This document shows, piece by piece, positions 41,081-52,755 of a stretch of DNA of 64,000 nt. The notes under the pieces are model-generated. The model did not search any database and was not told the DNA's origin. It was given only the letters and a program-made list of their open reading frames with translations. Position numbers and translations under genes: made by a program. Every line of letters starts with the position of its first letter. Position 1 is the stretch's first letter. Origin of the DNA: Streptomyces sp. WAC08241 (GTDB lineage Bacteria; Actinomycetota; Actinomycetes; Streptomycetales; Streptomycetaceae). Location: NCBI GenBank assembly GCA_007858575.1, contig CP042279.1, forward strand, positions 1,550,001 through 1,614,000. The letters run 5' to 3'.

Positions 41081-41937
41081 TCACCCGGAGTCGCCGAGAA
41101 CAAAATTCCGGCCACCGCCCCCGCCCTCGTTCCGGCCACCGTCCTGCCCGCCGCTCCGGCCCTCCTCCCGGCCGCCGCCCTCCCGGCCCCGCCCCGGGCC
41201 ACCAGGACGAAGGTGACGCTGATGAGCAGCGCCCACGCGCCGAACTTGGAGAGGGGCACGGGCTGCCAGCCGTGCAGTTGGTGCGGGTAGCTCCAGGCCC
41301 CGACGTACGTGGCCGCGTTCTCCGCGACCCACAGGAAGAAGCCGATCAGGACGAACGACAGGGCCAGCGGCATCCGGTGGTCCCGGGGCCCGACCCGGAA
41401 CCGCACCCACGTGCCCGCCGTCGCGACGAGCAGCAGCGCGGCCAGCGCCCAGCGCGCGTCGGGCAGCCAGTGGTGGCTGAAGAAGTTCACGTACACGGCC
41501 CCGGCGAGGACCGCGGTCACCCGAGGCCGGTAGCCCGTGAGCCGCAGGTCGAACAGGCGCCAGGCCCGGCACACGTAACTGCCCACGGCCGCGTACAGGA
41601 ACCCGCCGTACAGGGGCACGCCGCCGAACTTCGTCCAGGCCTCCTCCGGATAGCTCCACGAGCCCATCCGCACCTTGACCAGCTCGAAGAGCAGGCCGAT
41701 GGCGTGGCAGCCGGCGATCACGGCGACGTCCCGGCCGGTGTCCCAGCCGACCCGCCACGCGAGGAGCGTGAGCCCGATGCCGTACAGGAGGAGCAGGTCG
41801 TAGCGGGCGACCGGCGGCTCCGGCAGCAGCGTCGAGGCGGCGATCCCGCCGACGAGCGCGACGGCGAAGGCGCAGCAGCGCGCCTCGAGGACCGCGAAGC
41901 GCAGCAACTGGCGTGTCCCGTGGACGAGCGTCTCCAT
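41081..41937 (-). CDS. DUF817 membrane protein
   Basis: ~285 residues with about eight membrane segments. METLVHGTRQLLRFAVLEAR begins it; ARYDLLLLYGIGLTLLAWRV, ELVKVRMGSWSYPEEAWTKF, GGVPLYGGFLYAAVGSYVCR, YVNFFSHHWLPDARWALAAL and WVAENAATYVGAWSYPHQLH are characteristic of DUF817. The repeated G-S/A-W-S-Y-P motifs and histidines hint at a metal or cofactor role, but the family is uncharacterised. The literal frame runs on into the csp leader; restoring a base near 41190 gives the end NFVLGDSG and TGA 41081-41083, which I prefer. Confidence 0.8.
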
Positions 41938-42000
41938 GGCGGGAGGGACGCGGGGACGCCTGTTCGGTTCGCCGCCGTGTCCCCGTGCGGGAACGGGAGC

Positions 42001-42028
42001 GCGCCGCACCCCCGGGAGGGTGCGGCGC
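42001..42028 (-). terminator. Terminator after GAPDH
   Basis: GCGCCGCACCC and GGGTGCGGCGC form a perfect 11-bp stem around CCGGGA, 22 bases after the GAPDH stop codon. Confidence 0.8.
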
Positions 42029-42049
42029 GACCGTCGGGCGCCGCGCGGA

Positions 42050-43493
42050 TCAGACCGCCGGCGACGGGAAGGTCGGGTACTCCACGCCGGAGACGTGCTG
42101 GACGACCCGGATGACCTGGCACGAGTAGCCGAACTCGTTGTCGTACCACAGGTACAGGATCGCGTTGTCGCCGTCGACCTTGGTCGCGCCGGCGTCGACG
42201 ATCGACGCGTGGCGCGAGCCCACGAAGTCCATCGAGACGGCGTCGGGGCCGTGGTGAAGTCGATCTGGCGCTTCAGCGGCGAGTGCAGCGAGACGTCGCG
42301 GAGGTACTCCAGGACCTCGTCGCGGGTGGTCTCGCGGCCCAGGCGCAGGCTCAGGATCGCGATCGAGACGTCCGGGACGGGGACGCGGATCGAGCTGCCG
42401 GTGATCGGAGCCTTCAGCTCCGGCAGCGCCTTGGCGACGGCCGAGGCGGCACCGGTCTCGGTGATCACCATGTTGAGCGGCGCGGAACGGCCGCGGCGGT
42501 CCGCCTTGTGGTAGTTGTCCAGGAGGTTCTGGTCGTTGGTGAACGAGTGGACGGTCTCCACGTGGCCGCGCAGCACGCCGTACTCGTCGTCCATCGCCTT
42601 TAGCGGCGGGACGATCGCGTTGGTGGTGCAGGAGGCGCAGGACAGGATCCGCTCGTCCGGCTTGACCGTGTCGTGGTTGACGCCGTGCACGATGTTCGGC
42701 ACGTCGCCCTTGCCGGGCGCGGTCAGGACGACCTTGTCGATGCCGGGGCGCAGGTGCGTGGAGAGGCCCTCGCGGTCGCGCCACTTGCCGGTGTTGTCGA
42801 TCAGGATGGCGTTCTCGATGCCGTACGCCGTGTAGTCGACCTCGGAGGGTCGTTGGCGTAGATCACCTTGATCGTGTTGCCGTTGGCGACGATGGAGCTG
42901 TTCGCCTCGTCGACCGTGATCGTGCCCTGGAACTGGCCGTGGATGGAGTCGCGGCGCAGCAGCGAGGCGCGCTTCACGAGATCCTGCTCACCACCGCCGC
43001 GCACGACGATCGCGCGCAGCCGCAGACCGTTGCCCGAGCCTGCCTTCTCGATGAGGAGGCGGGCGACGAGGCGTCCGATGCGGCCGAAGCCGTAGAGGAC
43101 GACGTCGCGTCCGTCGCGGCGCTCGATCTTGTTCTCACCGGTGGCGCCGGCGACGGCCTCGGCGGTGAACTCCGCCACCGACAGACCGCGGTCGTCGGTC
43201 TTGTAGTCGGCGGCCAGCATGCCGATGTCGATCTGGGACGGGCCCAGGTCGAGGGTGGTGAGCGTCTGGAGGAAGGGGAGCGTCTCGGTGACCGACAGCT
43301 CCTCGCCGGCTATCTGCCGGGCGAAGCGGTGGGTCTTGAGGATGCTGACCACCGACTTGTTCACCAGGGAGCGGCTGTGGAGGAGGACGGTGACGTCCTG
43401 CTCCCGGTGCAGCTTCCCGATGATCGGGATCATCGACTCCGCGATCTCCTCGCGGTTCTTCCAGCTGGTGAACGAGTCGTCATTGACAGTCAC
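42050..43493 (-). CDS. gap: Glyceraldehyde-3-phosphate dehydrogenase, long actinobacterial type
   Basis: ~481 residues. Unlike ordinary GAPDH (~335 aa) it has a ~130-residue N-terminal extension (VTVNDDSFTSWKNREEIAES, VLLHSRSLVNKSVVSILKTH). The Rossmann domain follows with VVLYGFGRIGRLVARLLIEK, and the active-site cysteine lies in SCASCTTNAIVPPLKAMDD. YLWYDNEFGYSCQVIRVVQH is the C-terminal signature. This longer form occurs beside the classical enzyme in streptomycetes, perhaps for gluconeogenesis or NADP use; that is inference. GTG 43493 has only a weak ribosome site. Frameshifts near 42853 and 42254. Ends at a hairpin. Confidence 0.9.
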
Positions 43494-43615
43494 AAGTTTA
43501 TCTTTCGAGCTAGGCGGCGCTCATATGGTAACCCCGGGCCCGTTCGATCGATCAAGGGGTACGGGGTGTGACGCGGGCCCCTTGTGGCGGCCCGTACGCC
43601 CTTGCGCAGGCCCCG

Positions 43616-44256
43616 TCACGCCCCCGCCGCGCGCTGCTCCCGGGCGGCGGCCGTCGCCGTTCGAGCGCCGCGCGCCGCTCCGGCCACTCCTCGGCGACGA
43701 TCGAGAAGACGGCGGTGTCGCGCAGCAGGCCCTCCTCGCCCGGCACCCAGGAGCGGGCCGAGCGGCGCAGGACGCCCTCGAAGGTGGCGCCCGCGCGCTC
43801 GATCGCCGCGCGCGAGCGGGCGTTGCGGGCGTCCGTCCTGAGCTCCACCCGGGCCGTGCCCCACTCCTCGAAGGCCTGCCGGAAGAGGAGGTACTTGGCC
43901 TCGGCGTTCACCCCCGTGCCCTGGGCGGAGGCCGCGAGCCAGGTGAAGCCGACCTCGACCGCGCACAGCCCCTCGCCGGAGGGCCACGGGCGCGGCTGCC
44001 AGTAGGAGGTGGTGCCGACCACCCGGCCGGTCACCGCGTCGAGCTGCGCGTACGGGACGAGCAGCCCGTCGGCCGCGCGGCCGAGCTGGGTGTCGACGTA
44101 CGCCCCCGTCTCCTCCCGCTCCGGCACCCAGGTGAAGCGGTACGAGCCCCGGTCCTCCGCCGCCGCCTCCGCGAGCCCGGCGGCATGGTGATGCCCCAGC
44201 GGTTCCAGGCGCACGAACGCGCCCTCCAGAACCGGTCCTTCCCGCGTGAAACCCAT
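43616..44256 (-). CDS. GNAT acetyltransferase (RimJ/RimL type)
   Basis: ~213 residues. [20 protein letters not shown] is the usual start of this group, followed by [40 protein letters not shown] (acetyl-CoA loop Q-G-T-G-V-N), [20 protein letters not shown] and [20 protein letters not shown]. Such proteins acetylate N-termini or small amines; the target is unknown. ATG 44256. Near the end one base change gives REQRAAGA and TGA 43616-43618; the literal frame would continue to 43552. Confidence 0.85.
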
Positions 44257-44382
44257 GGATCCGCAACTCCGTACGCGTCGAGCCGTCGATGACCGTGCAA
44301 CCGCCTGGAAGGGTCGCAGAGCGGCGGGGAGCGGCATCCGGATTTCACCAGGTGGACCTGGACACGGAGGGTGGGCGTCCGG

Positions 44383-45450
44383 TCAGGGGAAGACCAGTGC
44401 CCGGAAGGCGTCCCTCACCCGCGCCAGCGGCCCGGGATCGCGGGTGAGGTAGAGCCGGTTGGTCAGCAGGACGGCCCAGCGGTCCCGCGCGGGCGAGACC
44501 CAGAGGGCCGTGCCGGTGAAGCCGAAGTGCGCCCAGACGTCGTCCGCCGGGCCCGTGCCCGGCGCCGGGTGCCAGAAGAACCCGCGCGGCGGGTCGAGGC
44601 GGCCGGTGCGCACGCGCAGCGAGGCGGCCGTCCACGCGGCGGAGAAGGTGCCGGGCACCGGGTCGAGGAGGTGGCGCAGGAAGCGGCCGGTGTCGGCGGC
44701 GGTGGTGAAGACGCCCGCGATGCCGCAGGCGCCGCCGAGGAGCCGGGTCGAGAAGTCGTGGACGGTGCCCTGAGCCGGACGCCGCTCTCCATGTCGTACT
44801 CCGTCGGCGCGCACCGCTCGCGGAGGGCGGCCGGCAGCGGCCCGTACCGGGTCTCCGTCATGCCGAGGGGCGCCCAGACCCGCTCCCCGGCGAGCCGGGG
44901 AGGGGCTGCCGGTGAGGTGCTCGGCGAGGTAGCCGAGGATCAGGGCCGCCCGGTCGGTGTACGCGACGGCCTCGCCGGGCCGGTGCCGCAGCGGCTCGGA
45001 CAGGACCCCGTCCCGTACGTCCTGCGGATCGGAGCCGTACAGGTGCCGCAGGTTGGCGCGCAGCGGCAGGCCCGCCGTGTGGGTGAGGAGGTGGTGGGCC
45101 GTGGCCCCGGCGAGCGGCCGACCGGCCGCCTCCGGCCAGTACGAGCCGAGCGGGGCGGACGGGTCGAGCTTGCCGGCGTCGACGAGGGTGCCGGTCACGG
45201 CCCAGACGGCGAGGACCTTGGTGAGGCTCGCCACGTCGAAGAGCGTGTCGGGCCGCGCCGGTCCGGCGGGGTCCGCCGGGTCGAGGACGCCGACGGCCCC
45301 GGCCGACAGGGTGGTGCGGGCGTCGCCCGCGGCCCACACGGCGCCGGGGACGACGCCCGCGCGCACGGCGTCGCCGAGCAGCCGCTCGCAGGGGTCGGTG
45401 CGCTGTGCCAAGGCGGGCCTCCGACGGGATCGGGACGGCCCGTCCGGCAC
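44383..45450 (-). CDS. Serine hydrolase, beta-lactamase/class C family
   Basis: ~345 residues. FDVASLTKVLAVWAV contains the S-x-x-K nucleophile motif (SLTK). AYTDRAALILGYLAEHL takes the place of the Y-x-N motif, with Asp instead of Asn. HFGFTGTALWVSPARDRWAV carries the H-x-G-like third motif. No signal peptide is evident, so it is probably a cytoplasmic esterase or peptidase rather than a lactamase. Start: GTG 45450, or TTG 45411 (…MAQRTDPCERLL) which has a better ribosome site (GGAGG). Frameshifts near 44773 and 44900. Confidence 0.82.
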   Translation of the reverse strand: MPDGPSRSRRRPALAQRTDPCERLLGDAVRAGVVPGAVWAAGDARTTLSAGAVGVLDPADPAGPARPDTLFDVASLTKVLAVWAVTGTLVDAGKLDPSAPLGSYWPEAAGRPLAGATAHHLLTHTAGLPLRANLRHLYGSDPQDVRDGVLSEPLRHRPGEAVAYTDRAALILGYLAEHLTGSPSPARRGAGLGAPRHDGDPVRAAAGRPPRAVRADGVRHGERRPAQGTVHDFSTRLLGGACGIAGVFTTAADTGRFLRHLLDPVPGTFSAAWTAASLRVRTGRLDPPRGFFWHPAPGTGPADDVWAHFGFTGTALWVSPARDRWAVLLTNRLYLTRDPGPLARVRDAFRALVFP

Positions 45451-45519
45451 CCCGGAGGACCGCGCCCCGAAGTCATGCCCGCACCGAAGGGGAAGACACC
45501 CTTCCGGCGGCGGAGATCG

Positions 45520-47344
45520 TCACCGGCGCCCCCGGCGCGTCACCTCTCGGCCGGGGTCAGCGGCCTCGGGGACGTCCGCCGCGCCCCCGGCGTCCTTGGG
45601 CTTCTCCTCGGGGTCCGCCGTGCAGGTCACCTCGTCGCGCGGGGTGTAGTGGGTCTTGTAGGTCTCCCGCTTGACCTCGACCCCGTCGTTCTTGAACACC
45701 CGGTCCACCGAGATGTCGAAGCCCTCCAGGGGCGGCTGCGGCACGCACGCCTTGCCGGTGCCCTCAGCTTCGCGGGCTGCGTGAGGTCGGTGCGCGGTCC
45801 GGCCACCGCCTCCACCGAGTCGTACTTCTTCGTCCCGAGGAAGCTCACGGTGACCGAGGAGTCCGTCGCGCTCGCCTTGATGTAGATCGGCTTGCCCGTG
45901 TCGTTGCGGAACTTCAGGTCCAGGCTGCCCCAGGCGACGGTCGCCTCGCGGCCGGCCGGGTAGCGCTCGATGTAGAAGGAGTGGGCGCCGTGCTCGACGG
46001 GCTTCACCCCGGCGAAGAACATGGCGTTGTAGACGGTGGTGGCCATGGCGGACACGCCGCCGCCGGGCGCGGACCGGTACTGGCCGTCGAGGATCATCGT
46101 GCCGTCGACGAAGCCGTTGTCCGAGTGCGCTCGCCCACCGTCCTGTTGAAGCTCCACACCGCGCCGGGCTGCACGAGCGAGCCGTTGATCAGCTCGGCCG
46201 CCCGGCCGATGTTCGTCGTCCGGTACGGGGCCGGGGAAGTTCACGGTGAAGGACGACATCTGCTCGGTGATGCCGAGGCGGGCCAGCGAGTCGGAGGTCA
46301 GGTCGGGCCGCGTGACTCGGTGGCCACCGCGGCCGTACGGGCCGCGTCGCCGGTCTTCGTGAGGAGCGGGCGGACGGCGTCGCCGAGGGCCTTCGCGGTC
46401 ACCTCGTGGCCGGGCCGGCCCTCCGACTCCACGACGACCTTGCCGCCGCGCACGCCGAGGGTCGACTGCGTCGGCGCGTTCGTCAGGGAGGCGAGCGGCC
46501 GCGCCACGTCCGGGTCGCGCAGCAGCGCCTCCGCGTCCAGGTTCCCGCTGAGGTGCCCGTCGTCGTTCTTCACGGTGAGGTGGTCGCTCAGCGTGGCCGG
46601 GGAGATCCGCAGGCGCTGTCCCCGGCCGTGAGCGTCACGGGACCGGAGAGGGCGGGCTCGGCGTACGTGTCGAGGAAGCGGTTCACCTCGGCGGCGGGCA
46701 GCTTCGGCCGGGTCAGGGCGACGGGGAGGGCGACCGGCGCCGCGCCCGTGGCGGCCGGATAGGCCGCGCGCAGGGACTCGGCGGCCCGGGCGGTGTCCAG
46801 CTTCCGGCCCGTGACCGGCTGGGTGGCGACGGCCTTCCCGTCGCGGAAGGCGACGGAGCCTCGCGGACCGCCCGGTCGTTCCGCTTCGCCAGGCCGGCCA
46901 CGGTGGCCTTCGCCCTGGCCTCGTCGTACGCGAAGACCGGCCGGATCTCGCGCTCGCCGGAGGAGAAGAGGCGCCGGACGACGGTGACGGGGTCGCGGGA
47001 GGGTCGGCCGCCCGCTCGGCGGTCTTCGCCACGTCCACGGTCAGGCCGGCGGAGGCCGGGTCCACGGTCGACGCGAGGTCGCCGACCCGCACCGGGATCG
47101 GCGCCTTCCACGCGGCCGGGGCCGCGGCGGTGAGTCTCGCCTCGGCCTGGGAACGGCTCATGCCGCCGATGTCTATCCCGGCGACCCGGGTGCCGGCGGA
47201 TATGTCGTCCCCGGTGGCGAGCAGGCCCGCACCGTACAGGCCGCCGGCGGCCACCGCGACCACACCGGTCGCGATCGCGGCCGTCCGCAGGCGCGGACGG
47301 CGGCCGCGGGGCGTCGGGTCATGGTCGGTCGTGGAGCGGGGCAC
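45520..47344 (-). CDS. VanW-family protein with peptidoglycan-binding-like domains
   Basis: ~605 residues, membrane anchored by LRTAAIATGVVAVAAGGLYG. The extracellular part has two YoaR-like repeats (GTRVAGIDIGGMSRSQAEAR, FDTYAEPALSGPVTLTAG-type), then the VanW domain (ADLINGSLVQPGAVWSFNRT, DNGFVDGTMILDGQYRSAPG, GGGVSAMATTVYNAMFFAGV, EHGAHSFYIERYPAGREATV) and a C-terminal G5-like tail (VFKNDGVEVKRETYKTHYTP). Role in cell-wall biology is likely but biochemically undefined. GTG 47344 (VPRSTTDHDPTPRGRRPR) is chosen over ATG 47413 because GGGAGAGCG precedes it. About six frameshifts. Confidence 0.85.
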
Positions 47345-47404
47345 GCGCTCTCCCGGGGCGTCGGCGGGGAAGGGGAACCCCACGACGGTACGCCGAAAGA
47401 GTGT

Positions 47405-47418
47405 CTTATGCACATAAG
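47405..47418. promoter_or_regulatory. A/T-rich palindrome upstream of the VanW gene
   Basis: CTTATGCACATAAG is a perfect 6+2+6 inverted repeat, rare in this GC-rich setting, 61 bases before the VanW GTG and 220 before the LacI-family ATG. Likely promoter or operator. Confidence 0.4.
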
Positions 47419-47637
47419 GGCGGTTTGACCTGCGCCAATACGGAGGGTTGCGGAAAGGGTACGGAAGGTGGCGTCCCGGGACCGTTCCGGAGCCTCCTGC
47501 GGGGTGGGGCGGAGGGGCCCGGGAGGTGCGGGAGGCGGGGCCCGGGACCTTCTCGCCGCGCCCCGGGGCCGCCCGGCCCGCCTGATAGGTTCGCGGGCAA
47601 CGCGGGCGGGGCGGCGTCCCGAGGGGAGGAGCGGCAC

Positions 47638-48672
47638 ATGGCGGTGAGCGGGCGGCAGACCGGCAGGCCCACCCTGGAGGAGGTCGCCGCGCGGGCCGGA
47701 GTCGGCCGCGGCACGGTCTCCCGGGTCATCAACGGCTCCCCGAAGGTGAGCGAACGGACCAGGACCGCCGTCGAGCGGGCCGTCGCCGAACTCGGCTACG
47801 TCCCCAACCGGGCCGCCCGCGCCCTCGCCGGAAGCCGCACCGACGCCGTCGCCCTGGTCGTCCCCGAGACCGAGGCGCGGCTCTTCGCCGAGCCGTACTT
47901 CCTCGACATCATCCGCGGTGTCAGCGCCGAACTCGCCGAAGCCGACAAGCAGTTGCTCCTCACCCTGATCCGCAGCGAGCAGGAGCGGCAGCGCTTCGAG
48001 CAGTACCTGGCCGCCCAGCGCGTCGACGGCGTCCTCCTCGTCTCCGTGCACGGCGACGACCCGCTGCCCGACCAGGTCCGCGCCCTCGGCCTGCCCGCCG
48101 TCCTCAACGGCCGCCGCTCGCGGGACGAGAGCGTCGCCTTCGTCGACTCCGACAACACCGGCGCCGGCCGGGCCGCCGTCGCCCACCTCGCCGCACGCGG
48201 CCGGCGGGCCGTCGCCACCATCACCGGACCGCTCGACATGTACGCCGCCCGCTGCCGCCTCGACGGCTACCGCGAGGGCCTCGCCGGGGCGGGGCTCGCG
48301 GCCGACGAAGGGCTCGTCGCGCACGGCGACTTCACCGAGGAGGGCGGCCGCCGGGCCATGCGGGAGCTCCTGGACCGCCGGCCCGGCCTGGACGCCGTCT
48401 TCGCCGCCTCCGACGTGATGGCGGCGGGCGCGCGGGCCGTCCTGCGCGAGGCGGGCCGCCGGGTCCCCGAGGACGTCGCCCTCGTCGGCGTCGACGACTC
48501 GGCCGTCGCCCGGCACATGGACCCGCCGCTCACCAGCGTGCGCCAGCCCATCGAGGAGATGGGCCGCGCGATGGCCCGGCTGCTCCTCCAGGAGATCGCC
48601 TCGCCCGGCGACCCCGACGACCAGCCCCGCCGGATGCTCCCCACCGAACTGGTGGTCCGCGCCTCCTCCTGA
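47638..48672 (+). CDS. LacI-family transcriptional regulator
   Basis: 344 residues in one intact frame. The HTH is TLEEVAARAGVGRGTVSRVI followed by the hinge helix VPNRAARALAGSRTDAVALV. The periplasmic-binding-like effector domain contains VDGVLLVSVHGDDPLPDQVR, GRRAVATITGPLDMYAARCR, AVFAASDVMAAGARAVL and PEDVALVGVDDSAVARHMDP. Sugar-responsive repressor by family; the target is unknown, since no sugar transporter or glycosidase is adjacent. ATG 47638 has a strong GAGGGGAGGAG site. Confidence 0.93.
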   Translation: MAVSGRQTGRPTLEEVAARAGVGRGTVSRVINGSPKVSERTRTAVERAVAELGYVPNRAARALAGSRTDAVALVVPETEARLFAEPYFLDIIRGVSAELAEADKQLLLTLIRSEQERQRFEQYLAAQRVDGVLLVSVHGDDPLPDQVRALGLPAVLNGRRSRDESVAFVDSDNTGAGRAAVAHLAARGRRAVATITGPLDMYAARCRLDGYREGLAGAGLAADEGLVAHGDFTEEGGRRAMRELLDRRPGLDAVFAASDVMAAGARAVLREAGRRVPEDVALVGVDDSAVARHMDPPLTSVRQPIEEMGRAMARLLLQEIASPGDPDDQPRRMLPTELVVRASS

Positions 48673-48889
48673 GTGCCTCCCCCGAGCGGCGCCGGTCAGG
48701 GGCGGGGCCCTCTGTCCTCGTCCGGGACGCCTCCCCGGAGCGCGCGTACGTCTCGTACGGTCGCCGACGCAGACGCACGGGACCTTCCGCCCGGTTCCCG
48801 TCCCCGGCACGTCGCCCGGCACGTCGCCCGGCGTGTCGTTCGGGTGAGCCCAGCGGGCGGCGCGGCCGGGCGTGGGGTCGAATCGGGGC

Positions 48890-49956
48890 ATGGCTTCCAA
48901 CGACAGGCCCCGCACCGGCGGCTCCCCGAGGCCGCTGAGGGCCGGTGACACCTGGTGGTACGCCGCCATCGCGGGCGAGACCGCCGGCTCGTTCACCGCC
49001 CGCGTCCGCATCCGGGCCCGGCGCGGCTGCCTCGGGCCGTCCTCCTGTTCACGGTCGTCTACGCGGGACTCGTCCTCACCGCGACCGGCCGCCGCTGGGG
49101 AGACGCCGCCACGACCGGCCGGCGCGCCGACACCGCCGCCGCCGGCCTGCTCCGCGACCATCCCTCCCTCGCCGGGCTCACCACGCTCTCCCTGGTCCTC
49201 GGCTGCGTCCTCCTCCCTCGCCGTCGGCCTGATACGCGGGCGGTACGCCCTCACCGGCCTCGCCGCCGGCGGAGTCGTCACCGCCCTCGCCCTCACCGGA
49301 CTGCTCCGGCTGTACGCGCCGCGCCCCCGCGCCGCCGACACCGGGGCCCTCCTGCCCAGCGGCTTCCCCAGCGCCCAGACCGCCCTCGCCCTGGGCGTCA
49401 CCCTCGGCCTGGCCCTCGTCGTCCCCCAGCGGCTGCGCACCCCGCCGTCGGCGCCGCCACCCTCTGGGCCGCCGCCGTCGGCGCGTACACCCTCGCCGAC
49501 GGCCGCCACCGGCCCGGTGACGTCATCGCCGCCGCCCTCCTCGTCCTCGCCGTCTTCGGCGGCCTGCTCGCCCTGCGCGCCCGCAAGGGCGAGGTGCGCC
49601 CGGCCCCCGGCGCCTGCCCGCCCCGGCGTCCCTCCTGGTGTTCCTCCCGCTCGCCCTGGTCGCGGCCGGCGGCCTCGGCACCGGGATCTGGCTACTGGGC
49701 GACGCCCTCGCCCTGCCCGCCACCGCCCCCTACGACCCGGCCGAGCTCCGGCTCGCCCACCGCTGCGGACAGGCCCTCGCCGCCGGGGTCACCGCCACCG
49801 CCGGAATCGCCCTGCTCGCCCTGCTCCGCCACGTCGACGTGAGCGGCCCCCGCCCCGTACCGGCTCGCCGGCCCGTTCGTCGAGGCCGCCGGGGTGCCGG
49901 AGGACGAGGAGCTCGTGGGGCCCTTTACCGAGGACCGCGATCACGAGATATCTTGA
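48890..49956 (+). CDS. PAP2-superfamily membrane phosphatase, divergent
   Basis: ~355 residues. [20 protein letters not shown] begins it; several membrane helices follow ([37 protein letters not shown]). The PAP2 motifs are [24 protein letters not shown] and [14 protein letters not shown]. The general-acid His of the P-S-G-H motif is Phe here, while H-x3-D of the third motif is kept, so catalysis may be altered. After frame repair the C-terminus is acidic ([20 protein letters not shown]), ending at TGA 49954-49956. Frameshifts near 49038, 49217, 49450, 49628 and 49855. Confidence 0.75.
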
Positions 49957-49970
49957 TGTCGAGCAATCTC
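49945..49970 (+). promoter_or_regulatory. Candidate operator before icd
   Basis: GAGATATCTTGATGTCGAGC followed by AATCTC: GAGAT/ATCTC arms flank a TTGA-TG-TCGA core, 31 bases before the icd GTG and overlapping the PAP2 stop. TCTTGATGTCGAG-like elements are, from memory, associated with TCA-cycle genes controlled by the MarR-type regulator TamR; the assignment is tentative. Confidence 0.35.
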
Positions 49971-50000
49971 GCATACGCAGACGTGGAGCGGAGCACCCTG

Positions 50001-52224
<2,224 letters not shown>

Positions 52225-52246
52225 TCCGGCGCGCGGCCCCGTACCG

Positions 52247-52274
52247 CCCCGGCCGGAAACTCCTCCGGCCGGGG
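52247..52274 (+). terminator. icd terminator
   Basis: CCCCGGCCGGA and TCCGGCCGGGG form a perfect 11-bp stem around AACTCC, 23 bases after the icd stop. Confidence 0.8.
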
Positions 52275-52321
52275 TGGTCCCGTCGGTGGCGCATGTGGCA
52301 TCCGGGTGTGAACCTGGATGG

Positions 52322-52609
52322 ATGAGTTGGGCATCTTGGACGACCACCGGTGTCTACACCGGGCGAGGTGGGGTGCTGACCGACGAGGCCGGGACCGTCA
52401 CGGGCGATCTGACCGTGCACACCACCTGGACCGAGCGCGAAGCACGTGTGGCCGTGCAGTACAGCGGCGCGTCCGACTGGTTCACCATGTCGGGCAGTCC
52501 CGTCCCCTGCGCAACGGAGGAGGAGAGCCGCGAACTCCACGACGCCGTCGTGGAGGCCGTCCGGGGGAAAGGGGCCACGGTCCCGAGACTTCCCGGACCC
52601 CTGGTGTAG
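52322..52609 (+). CDS. Hypothetical protein
   Basis: 95 residues, intact frame: [20 protein letters not shown], then [20 protein letters not shown] and a C-terminal helix [20 protein letters not shown]. Soluble, mixed alpha/beta, no signal peptide. Similar small proteins occur in streptomycetes without assigned function. An alternative ATG in another frame (52318) lacks support. Stands alone between icd and the sigma factor. Confidence 0.6.
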   Translation: MSWASWTTTGVYTGRGGVLTDEAGTVTGDLTVHTTWTEREARVAVQYSGASDWFTMSGSPVPCATEEESRELHDAVVEAVRGKGATVPRLPGPLV

Positions 52610-52755
52610 GGCCGGACGCCCCGGCACCACCCGCACCCGGACAATCGAGCACCCGAGTACGACACGTATCCGGTCCCGCGAGAAGTGTTATCCCTCCCGC
52701 GCCCACGGGTCTCCCGAAGACGGGGGACACGGACCCGGGACGAGGGAGCAGATCC

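Noticed and set aside
44383..45450. True beta-lactamase (antibiotic resistance)
   Set aside because: No signal peptide, and the Y-x-N motif is altered; general serine hydrolase is safer.
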